A DNA stretch of 64,000 nt from positions 59,079,125 through 59,143,124 of the forward strand of contig NC_068367.1 of assembly GCF_020536995.1 (NCBI RefSeq), given 5' to 3'. The stretch's first letter is position 1. Each line of letters begins with the position of its first letter. Both the position numbers and the translations under genes were made by a program. Under the pieces are notes generated by a model that did not search any database, had not been told where the DNA came from, and was given only the letters and a program-made list of their open reading frames with translations. This document shows, one piece after another, positions 42,401-54,400 of this stretch. The stretch comes from Dreissena polymorpha (taxonomy: Eukaryota > Mollusca > Bivalvia > Myida > Dreissenidae).

Positions 42401-45400
42401 TGCTGTCTGCGGTGTTTTGACAAAAGGGATTATCATGTGTGAATGTCACTCTGTCGATTTGGTCCATAATTACTGGTAAACATTGTTTTGAATTTCGACG
42501 CAACAAGAATACAACTGTGAATATTAAATGCAACTATCAACTCAATAGTTACCACCTTCTTTTAGCAATCAATGGAATAACCTAACTTCAAAGAGAAAAT
42601 AAATGCATTAGCGAGCAGAAAATTGACTTTGTTCCGACAATTCAAACCATTCCTTATGCATTCGTTGAACGCGTTTACTTGAGTAAGTTATGCCTTTAGA
42701 CAGGAAGCGGCTTTTCTTTGATTACGTCAAACTGTCAATTCACACAGATTTGCGAGATTTTTAGGGTCCTTGGTAATTTGTTTACATGTTCAGTATAGAA
42801 AATCACCTGCTAACATGAAAACTTTGGATTAAATTATCAAAATAAAAACAATGTTGCAAAAAGTGTTTATATTAGTTAAAAGACGACGTTTTGTTTGTCG
42901 TAAATCAACGAGTTTTCTATACAACAACAACTACTTCTACAACCACGTCGGGATCGATCTATCTTTGTTGTTTTTTTTTTATTGTAAATATTATACTACA
43001 TGTACATGTACTTGTAATAAATGTAATTTTATTTGAAAATCAGGAAGTCAAACAAAATTAAATTGATCGTTATCTCGTAAAACGCGGAGTTTCCCCCGCG
43101 TTACCAACGCCGAGGGCCGCCGCGTCGGCTTATCAGTTTTTCCGATCGTTAACCGCCGCGTCGAAAATCATGCAAACGCCGCGTCTGGCGGGATTTTCTT
43201 AATCTCCCTCCAGGTCAATCACCGCGGAGTATGGAGGGAAATTGGGGAAAACGCGTGGAGTGTACTGTAGGCTCAAAATTTAGGGAGAAATCACTTCTCC
43301 CTAAAGCAAAAATAGGGTGAATTGGTAACAAATTTGGAAGAAATGGTACATTTGCGTCATAGATCTTAGTTTTATGTATTTTTTGCAGCAACTTAACTTA
43401 GTGGTTTTTGTTCAGCTTTCAATCAACTCTTCACTTGTTTTATACAGTAAGACATGTTAAGTGTATAAAACCAACATTTTCCTTATTTCTCATTGATTGT
43501 TGATTATGATTGTACTTTTAATTACTTTTTTTCGCTGTACAGGTGTATCAAATAAACTTCAATTGTAACAAGCCAGTAATGTTCAGAATCTTTTTACTTC
43601 CTTGTTAATTTTAAGCAATTCAACATTAAATCAAATTCATATTTTGTTACAAATATTTGTTTTAAATTAAAAATTCATTTAAAATCTCATTTTATAGCAG
43701 AGATTCCAAATCTGACCTGTAAATGAGCCCCATATTTATTGCCAGTGCTAGGTTACATCTTCCCATTTGATCATTCCTTAGTATTGTTTTAATGGGCCAT
43801 TTAACATTGCTAAATCATAGTTATTGGTAGCCAGCAGAAGGCATCATCTATTAACAATTTCAAGAAGTGTAATAGCTCCAGACTGTTCTTTTGAATGTTC
43901 AACTTTGCATGACCTGTACATGGGGCACTAATGGCTGAGAATCCTCCTGTGTCAAATTCTCCACATCAAATTGATTTTAATGGTCAATGTCTGGCACAAA
44001 GTAAATCATTAAAAGGAGGAGAAGTCATCGCCTATTTCGCCCACTCGCAGACACTTGCTGAAATACCTTAAATTTGAGAATAACTGATGTCAAGTTGTTA
44101 ATATTATATTTACTAAGGTTCTAGCCATAGAGCTGCATAAGTAAATTAAGTTCATTAAAAAAAAAAATTAACCTTCATTTAAGAAATATGTAATTTTTCC
44201 CAGATTGGGAAAGTGCGGTTTTCCAGTACTTTACAAAGAAGGAAAAAAATCGCTGATTCAAATGGTACGAAAATATGCTCAAACCCTTCAAAAGCTATGC
44301 AAATTTACTAATAAGAATAAATATATGTACTGAAGTTCAACCCATAGAGTTGGATATGGAAATTGACTTAATGTTACATTTTATTTACAAAAAAATCAAT
44401 TTACTCACCAAAATAAGGCAGTCATTTGGAAAAGATATACTTTTTTACATTGTGAATTTTCTAATACTGGTCTCAAATTTGACCCAAAAAAACACTGTAA
44501 TTATTGTATACTTCATGGTTGTTGGCCTGTTACTGTATGTGATGGATAAGAACAAGAATTTCCCACCTGATCAAGTTTCTGGCGTTGAATTCTTTGCTGT
44601 ATTCATTCGGTCAACAGTTCAATTTGTGCTGTGTAGATTTCGTACATTGTAGAATGTGTCCACATCCATTATCTGCAATGTTGATCATATTTTAGCCTTC
44701 AGCTAATTTTTGTTGTGTGAATAAAACATCTTTGTAACCTTTCATACACTAATTTTTTGTCAATTTTTCTAACGATACATCGCTTACTTGATATTTCAAT
44801 ATCTTTTGTAGATGGACCATTTTGTATTTGTGTTCTAAAAACTTAAAAACCCATCCTCTAGTCTAATCGTTTTAATAGATTTCCAACACTACTAACAACA
44901 TTAGTACAACCAAATTATGTAGTATAAGTTTCTTGCATCACATTTTGGAATTTTGTTTTTCATTTTCTGTCTGCAAAGGTATACATTTGATTTAGATAAT
45001 GATTGTTTGGTTTGTAATTAATTCTGGGCTAAGTGTGAGGTTTGGCCACCCCTCTGACCTGTTTAAACCCCCAATGATTTGCCATTACGGTTCCAGTTTT
45101 AATAATTTTCTGTTTATAGTTGTTCAAGTAATTAGGGCTGGATAAGCACAATATTTTTTTTCCTGAAATAATTTCTTGATTTTCATTGTTTGCTGTATTA
45201 AAAATTTAATTCAGGAAAGGTCATTATTTTGTGTGCCGTGTACATGTACATGTGTAAATAACTTGGAAGTATTTTCAGCCATTTACAACTATGAGCAATA
45301 TTGTTTTTATAATTGTTAATTGTTTTCTAATTTGTTTGTTTTTTAACATTATTCACCCAGTTTTTATTCCATTCTATTTGGTTTTAAAATTAAAACTGCT

Positions 45401-48400
45401 AGACAAACTGCACAGTGTTCTTGTCCATCAGTGACAATTGCAAAACCTTAACTATTCTATACACAGATGGTGTTTTTAAACCTCACAGTCTTATTGATCC
45501 CAAAGAAATAGACATAAACAATACTCAATTGTCCATGTTACATTTGCAAAACATGCCTATGGTGAGGGACTATGGTGTACGAACTGGTCCAAAACTATTC
45601 TAAACTGTCCGGGACAGTTTAGAAACCGTCCGGGACGGTTTGTAAACTGTCCCGGACAGTTTACTAAACTGTGCCGGACAGTTTACAAACTGTCCGGGAC
45701 GGTTTAGGAAAGTTTTGGACCGTTCGTGCGCATAAACCGTCCGGGACGGTTTAAACTGTCCGGGACAGTTTAGTAAACTGTCCGGGACGGTTTAAACTGT
45801 CCGACTATGATCTTAAGAACCTATGCCGTACTAAAGTTTATGCCTGCAAACCGTCCGGGACAGTTAAGGAAACCGTCCCGGACAGTTTCCAGGAAACCGT
45901 CCCGGACAGTTTCCTAAACTGTCCCGGACGGTTTGTAATCCACAAAATAAATCGCCCGGTACAGTTTACAGACGCACGAGCGGTTCAAAAGTAAGAAACT
46001 GTCCGGGACAGTTTAGTAAACTGTCCGGGACAGTTTACAAACCGTCCCGGACGGTTTATAAACCGTCCCGGACAGTTTAGAATAGTTTTGGACCAGTTCG
46101 TACACCTTAAGGGACAAGTGATAATTCTTTGTTTCCATTTCTCTCATCACTACATCAATACATCAATACAACTGTACGATAACTTTAAGTTACAATCTTT
46201 TGTACCTTTTGAAAGCAAATAACTAAGATTTTCAAATGAACTATTCTTACTTGTGCTTTGAGTGAGTAGACTTTTTCAAACAAAATACGTCTCTTAGATG
46301 GCACAGGCAAACAATAATTTTCTGGTTTGCACTTTACATGTGCAAACAGCATAAAACCAGCACAGCCTGCAAGTTACTTGCAGTCTGTTCAGGTTTTATG
46401 CTGTTTGCTGCTCATCAGTATCTAAGGGTTGGACATGAAGCTTTTAAAACTTGAATCTAGTAGGAAAGGTCTCAAATTAAATGTAGCTTTGTAAGGGACT
46501 ACAAATGGGTCAAAATCTATGTGGTAAAGGGTTAATGGTCCATTTAATACATTGTTTAAAGATTTGCTTATAATTATAGCGGCTACTGTAACAGACAGCT
46601 TGAACCTTAACATTTGTGTAAAGCTGCATTAATTATAAATATTAGATGCATCAGTGCTTTTGCTGGGTTTTGTTAATTCAAACTCTTGATGATAATTATA
46701 CCTTTGTTGCATTTTCCATTCCCTCAAGTCGTGCAGTGTTCAGTTACTGTTTCATGGTTAAGATAAAGAAGAAAATTAATGCTGGCAGTGTTTAGAAAGA
46801 ATTGCATTGTTAGGGATTTGCAATGATTATTAGTCCGCTACCGGTTTCACCGGTTTTGTCTCCGTCCGTCCGTCACACTTTTATGGATCCTGCGAAAGTT
46901 TCAAAGTTCTTAACATTTTTTCATGAAACTTGACATATTGATAGATGGCAATATGGACATTATGCACGTCATTTCATTTTGTTCCTACGTCAAAAATTCT
47001 GGTTGCTATGGCAACAAATAAACTAGAAATACTGCTGAAAATGGTGTTTTTTTCTGGATCCTCGATTAACTTTAAAAGTTCTTAATATTTTTTCATGAAA
47101 CTTGACACATGGACAGATATCAATATGGACATTATGCACGTCATTTCATTTTGTTCATACGTCAAAAATTCTGGTTGCTATGCACACAAAAAGACTAGAA
47201 ATACTGCTGAAAATGGTGTTTTTTTCTGGTTCCTGCGATAACTTCATAAGTTCTTTATATTTTTTCATGAAACTTGAAATATGGATAGATGGCAATATAG
47301 ACATTATGCACGTCATTTCATTTTGTTCCTACATCAAGAATTCTGGTTGCTATGGCAACAAATAGACTAGAAATACTGCTGAAAATGGCGGTTTTCTGGA
47401 TCCTGCGATAACTTTCAAAGTTCTTCATATTTTTTCATGCAACTTCAAACATAGACAGATGGCAATATGAACATTATGCACGTCATTTCATTTTGTTCCT
47501 GCGTCAAGAATTATGATTGCTATGGCAATAAATAGACTAGAAATACTGCTGAAAATGGTGGTTTTCTGGATCCTGCGATAACTTTCAAAGTTCTTCATAT
47601 TTGTTCATGCAACTGGAAATATGGACAGATGGCAATATGAACATTATGCACGTCATTTCATTTTGTTCCTACGTCAAGAATTCTGGTTGCTATGGCAACA
47701 AATAGACTAGAAATACTGCTGAAAATGGTGGTGTTCAGGATCCTGCGATAACTTTGAAAGTTATTAATATTTTTTTGTGAAACTTGAAACATGGATAGAT
47801 AGCAATATGGACATTATGCATGTCATTTCATTTTGTTCATACGTCAAAAATTATGGTTGCTATGGCAAGGAATAGACTAGAAATACTGCTGAAATTTGTG
47901 TTTTTTCTGGATCTTGCGATAACTTTAAAAGTTCTTAATATTTTTTCATGTAACTTGAAATATGGATAGATTGCAATATGAACATTATGCACGTCATTTC
48001 ATTTTGTTCCTATGTCAAGAATTCTGGTTGCTTTGGCAACAAATAGACTAGAAATACTGCTGTAAATGGCGGTTTTCTGGATCCTGCGATAACTTTCAGA
48101 GTTCTTCATATTTATTCATGCAACTTGAAACATGGACAGATTGCAATATGGACATTATGCACATCATTTCATTTTGTTCCTACGTCAAGAATTATGGTTG
48201 CTATGGCAACAAATAGACTAGAAATACTGCTGAAAATGGCGGTTTTCTGGATCCTGCGATAACTTTGAAAGTTCTTAATATTTTTTCATGTAACTTGAAA
48301 TATTGACAGATGGCAATATAGACATTATGCAGGTCATTTCATTTTGTTCATACATCAAGAATTCTGGTTGCTATGGCAACAAATAGACTAGAAATACTGC

Positions 48401-51400
48401 TGAAAATGGCGGTTTTCTGGATCCTGCGATAACTTTCAAAGTTTTTAATATTTTTTCATGCAACTTGAAATATGGACAGATGGCAATATGGACAAAATGC
48501 AGGTCATTTCATTTTGTTACTACGTCAAGAATTCTGGTTGCTATGGAAACAAATAGAAAAAATGAATAATTAACAGGTAAACTACATTCTTTCAATTAAA
48601 TTTAACAAAGGCAATCTCTCCAAAATAGATACCGGTAGGAGACTTTTATTGCTTGGCAATAGTCTTGTTTTTACAGAATGAATTGCTTTTCCTATTTCCC
48701 AATGGGGAGTATTTTTCATTCAATTTGTAAAACATAAATTCAATGATGTCTTAGAATTTTGTTAGGCATTTCAAGCAGAAATCTCTCTGTTCTTCCTTGT
48801 TATTATTGCTAATTCTCTGCTACTATCAGTTAAGTTTGTTGTGTTGATATTGCGTATTCCTGTTATTTGTTAATTTGTAGAGCTTCTTTATAATATTCTG
48901 GCAAAAGGTCACTGGCCTAAAATTATATTTAACCACCACTTTGGATGCTATTTTATCCAATTTGTGAAAAATTGCACTCTTTTTAACAGTGGTCATTAAG
49001 AGTTCATTGTGGTGTTTAATCTACAGTATCCATACCAGGAAACATCAGATTTCTGTTTTGAGATGAAAACTTGTAATAAAGAAGTAAGGATGTCAACACA
49101 TTTTCTGATATGATAATATTCATAATTGAGAGAAAGGGTTAGTATTGGATATAAATTCAATATCCAAATATAGGCATAGAAAACCAAACCACAATATTCC
49201 TCATTAATTAGGCACAGGAATACTTTGTTGTTCATGTTTATTGATTATATCTCCACAGGCTGTAAGGCTTCTGCAGGCAGTCTTCACACATACCATAGGA
49301 TGTCATAAACATGCTCTATTGAAATGTAATAAAGGGATTAACTACAGATGGTGCTTTCATGCACTAGTTACGTTGACAGGGTTGTAAAACAGACAAAAAC
49401 TCACCATCTGTCAGCCAGTAAGATGCGCATACTTAGTGATAATAGCTGATTGATTAAAGTTTTAGAGGCTTCATTTCCAACCCTTAGTTACCGATGAGCA
49501 GCAAACAGCATAAAACCTGAACAGACTGCGAGTTTCTTGCAGGTTGTCCTGGTTTTATGCTGGTTGCAAAAGCCATTTTCACTTTGCTTCTTATGGGGGA
49601 AAGGGTTAATTATGTTTCAAGAAATCAAGTGTATTCATCATGTGTGCATGTTGAACATATGAGACCAATACTGAAAATAAAAAAACATGATCAAAAAATG
49701 TAATATATAATAACCATGACCATCCTTGGTTTAAGCTCACCTGATTGCTCAGGTGAGCTTTTGTGACCGGTCTTTGTTTGTCGTATGTCCGTCCGTCCGT
49801 TAACATTTGCTCGTAAACACTCTAGAGGCCACATTTCTTGTCCCATCGTCATGAAACTTGGTCAGAAGCTTTGTCCCAATGAAATCTCGGCCAAGTTCGA
49901 AACTGGGTTGTGCCGGGTCAAAAACTAGGTCAACAAAAAGAGAAAAACCTTTTAAACACTGTAGAAGTCACATTTCATGCCCAATCTTCATGTAACTTTG
50001 TCAAAATGTTTGTCTTAATGTTATCTTGGTTGAGTTCAAAAGTGGTTTCGATCCGTTGAAAAACATGGCCGCCAGTGGGCGGGGCAGTTTTTCTTATTAG
50101 GCTATAAAGAAACCTTGTTAACACTCTAGAAGTCACAATTTTTGCCCAATCATCATGAAAGTTGGTCAAAACATTGCTTCAATTGATGTCTCGGACGAGT
50201 TCGAAAATGGTCGAGATGGTGAAAAAACATGGCCGCCAGTGGGCGGGGCATTTTTCTCTATATGCAGGGCTTTCCTTTGACCCGAGCTCCCGGGTTTTGA
50301 CGCTTGAAAATTACAGAAGACCCCTTTTTGACTCTTGAGAAAATTGCGTCATGCGTCACATTTGACCCGGGGGAATATAGCGACTTGCGTCAACGAGATC
50401 AAAAGTTGTTAAGACTAAGCGATAATTGGCTCGGGGCGGAGTATCTCATTTAGTACACGCTAATCGTTAACGCTTGTTTCCAATCATCGAAGCACAAGTC
50501 CACCCAGTAGGCGGAGTTTGGTTAATTAAGAAATCTAGTATTGACCAATTAAAACACTGCTGGTTCGATGACGCGTGTATTAACTTTCCATTATTTATCA
50601 TAGCGTTTGTTATCAGCTGTTTGCGGAAAAGACGTGTATTAAACCCACATAGTTGCAATAATCCAACTCCCAGCTATTGACCCTCTGAGCTGTACGTATG
50701 TACTCATAAAAGCTCAGAGCATTTAAGAAGAACTATAAACCCACCAAAACAGAATGGACTCATCCGCGTCCGTTTTAATAATATTCAATATAAAATAATA
50801 ACATCCATATCCACAGAACACCGTAAAGCATATTTTGAGATATTTCCAGAGTATGGCAGAATGTATTTCCAAGGCTGAATGCACCCATCACTGTTTTACT
50901 TCATGACTGCTCAGTTCAAAGGCGCGCGAAAGTTATGCTGGCATATGTACTGTCTACAACATCAAATTACACGCTTTGCATCAAAGTTGCTAAAAATAAC
51001 TATAGAACCGATATAACTGACCTTGTGGCAAAGTGACAATTTTTGCATGAGCTAATTGATTACAAAATACATGTAGGCGTAATAATTGACCGTTTGAGAA
51101 GGCATAGAAAACGGCGTGTTTGTCGCACGTCTTCAGTGAAGATGGCACATGAAATAATTAAAGGGCGTCGGAATTTTTGATGGGATTAAATACGGAGGCA
51201 CCTTTATCGGCGAGTAGAAATAATTTCCTTTTACAGTTTACCAATTTATATAGGCTATTGTGTTTAGGTACCACCCGTATGTTGTTGTTTTTTTTGTGAT
51301 AGCCAGCGGAAATTTTTTTTTCTTCACATTTTGGATTTCATTCTTAATTTAATAGCCACGCGAAACGGTCAAATAAAGTTATTGGATAAAGTGTAATTGT

Positions 51401-54400
51401 GCAAAGTGTAATTGTGCTTGTGCATTCGGAAAATGTCGCAGAGAAACCTTTTCGAATTCGGAATCGGTAGTAACTCTGAAAGTGTGTGTAAGACGCCAAC
51501 GACAAAGCGTACTTTAGATCTAAATGACAGTGCTCCAAACACCCCCAAACGTGCGAAAGAAAAACATATGACATATTACTCTGCTGTATACATGAAGTTA
51601 ATGTTGTATTAGAATACATGTTTTGTATTTATTAATCATTGAAATATTGTGTTTAAATGCATAGTGTTGTAGTGACAGTAAAATGTAAGAAATAAATGTT
51701 AACATACATGTATCTTTTAATTTGTTGCTTTTTATTAGGGATGGCAACGAATACCGATTTCGGTATTCGAATATTCGGTCACCCTTCCGAACGAATATTC
51801 GGATATTCGGTCAACATCTGTTGGAAAAAAGTCAACTTTGTTTACCGTACCATTACTCCATGAATTCTACTTTCGTTTTTACCGGCAGTTCACCGGAAGT
51901 GACTAAATATTGACACAGCGTTGCCGTCGCTAATTCGAAGCTGATTTTGTTGATTACTTTTTAAGTTTTTATTGTTAAAATTGAATGACAAAAACTGTTT
52001 TTAAACTATTAATATCGTACATCAACAATAGAACGAGAAACATAATATTACATGACGACAAAATAATTACATGACAAAACAGTTATATCTACATATAATT
52101 AAAGCTGAACTTAAACGAATTATGTACATAGCCACAACACACTTTGAACCTGTTAAACAGACTAAACAGTCAGTCTTTTAAAGTTGCCACGTTTAAAAGA
52201 CACTTGGATCGGCGACTTCTTATCGGATGATGTCGTGAAATACTTCCAAGCAGCGGAAGGCGTATGTGGCATTTTGCTTGGACAGATATTTACTTTATGC
52301 GTGTAACAATTATAATATTTTCAATTAAATGAGGGTGCAATACCAAAAACATTTCTTTAAGTATAATACCTGATTGAATATTGAGTAATTAATTAATGTT
52401 TGAACCATACGATACGCAAATACTCATTAGAGGTTGAGTAAATTATTTTCTAAAAGCTTTTTTGATTGGACAACATGATTATAACCATACGATCTGTTTT
52501 GTTTTTCACACCAAGTCGGCTCTTTCTTTACTCATTTAATCTTTGATCATTTTAAATGTAATTCGAGTTATTAGATCAAGACGGGTCGGTGTTTTAATTG
52601 CCATACGGTCTTATTTGTTTTTTACACAAAGTTGGCTTTTCCTTTACTCATTTAATCTTTGATAATTTTAAATGTAATTCGAGTCATTGGATCAAGTGCA
52701 GGTCGGTGTTTTGATTGCAGACGCGATTTGCACCTATCATAATTTTGACACAAAGTGTCTGGCTTTGTTAGCGGGATTTATGACCGGTATACTGTCATCA
52801 CCATAGCGACGCATTATCGCGCCAACCGGAATAAACATTATGACACTGGGAACAACTTTTTTGACAATGTTTGAAGCAAATTTTACGAATACAAAGTCTT
52901 TGAAATTACTCGATTTTTTATTTTTTCTTCCGAATATTCGATTCGGAAAACAGTATCCGAATATTCGGCCCGGGACCGAATATTCGGATATTCGGATATT
53001 CGTTGACATCCCTACTTTTTATATATTATAGCTCAGTAATTTGCTTAAATTGCAAAAAATCATCTACTCTCCTGCGTTATTATTAGGACTCTCAGAAGTT
53101 TGATTTTGACTCTTGAAAATATGGTCCCAAGAGTCCTTGACTCATGAGATTTGAGGTCTAAGGAAAGCCCTGTATATGTATATATAAAGTGGCAGTTTTC
53201 CCTATTAGGCTATAGAGAAACCTTGTAAACACTCTAGAAGTCACAATTTATGCCCAATCATCATGAAAGATGGTCAAAACATTGGTTTTATTGATATCTC
53301 GGACGAGTAAAAAAATGGTTGGGGTCGGTGAAAAAACATGGCCGCCAGTGGGCGGGGCATTTTTCTCTATATGTATATAGTGAAAACATGTGAGCACAGT
53401 AGAAGTCACATTTTTGGCCCAATTTTCATGAAATTTGCTCAGAACATTTGTTTCCTTGATACAAGAGTTGAGTTAAAAATGGTTCCGGTCAGTTGAATAA
53501 CATGGCTGCTGGGAGGGGGGCAGTTTTCTCATTATCCCACCCCCCCTTTCGAAGAAGAGGGGGTATATTGTTTTGCTCATGTCGGTCAGTCCGTCCACCA
53601 GATGGTTTCTGGACGATAACTCAAGAGCGCTTATGCCAAGGATCATGAAACTTCATAGGTACATTGATCATGACTCGCAGATGACCCCTATTGATTTTCA
53701 GGTCACTAGGTCAAAGGTCAAAGTCACGATGACCCGAAATAGTAAAATGGTTTCCGGATGATATCTAGGATCATGAAACTTCATAGATACATGTACATTG
53801 ATCATGACTTGCAGATGACCCCTATTGATTTTCAGGTCACAAGGTCAAAGGTCAAGGTCACGGTGGCCCAAAGCAGTAAAATGGTTTCCGGATGATAACT
53901 CAAGAACGCTTATGCCTAGGATCATGAAACTTTATAGATACATTGATCATAACTCGTAGATGACCCCTATTGATTTTCAGGTCACTATGTCAAATGTCAA
54001 GGTCACAATGACCTGAAATAGTAAAATGGTTTCCGGATGATAACTTAAGAAGGCTTAGGCCTAGGATCATGAAACTTCATAGGTATATTGTTCACGACTC
54101 GTAGATGACCCCTATTGATTTTCAGGTCACTAGGTCAAAGGTCAAGGTCAAGGTGACCTGAAATAGTAAAATGGTTTCTGGATGATAACTCGAGAATGCT
54201 AATGCCTAGGTTCATGAAACTTCATAGGTATATTGATCATGACTCGCAGATGACCCCTATTGATTATCAGGTCACTAGGTCAAAGGTCAAGGTCGCAGTG
54301 CCAAAAAACGTATTCTCACAATGGCTGTCAAGGTCACGGTGACTCAACTTAGAAAAATGGTTTCCGGATGATAACTCAAGAATGCTTACGCCTAGGATCA

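Larger units (their letters stand above)
50265..53172. mobile_element. 2.9-kb hAT-like element with a nested hAT
   Basis: Ends CAGGGCTTTCCTTTGACC and GGTCTAAGGAAAGCCCTG, with a perfect 6-bp duplication TATATG (50259-50264, 53173-53178). Subterminal TTTTGACTCTTGA occurs at both ends. About 1.6 kb once the nested 51736-53014 element is removed. Confidence 0.85.

Noticed and set aside
44275-44652. 125-codon open frame
   Set aside because: No recognisable domain; AT-rich intron sequence between transposon and foldback.
45574-46106. CRISPR-like array of short regular repeats
   Set aside because: The repeats are palindromic, almost without spacers, inside an inverted-repeat element, in an animal gene intron.
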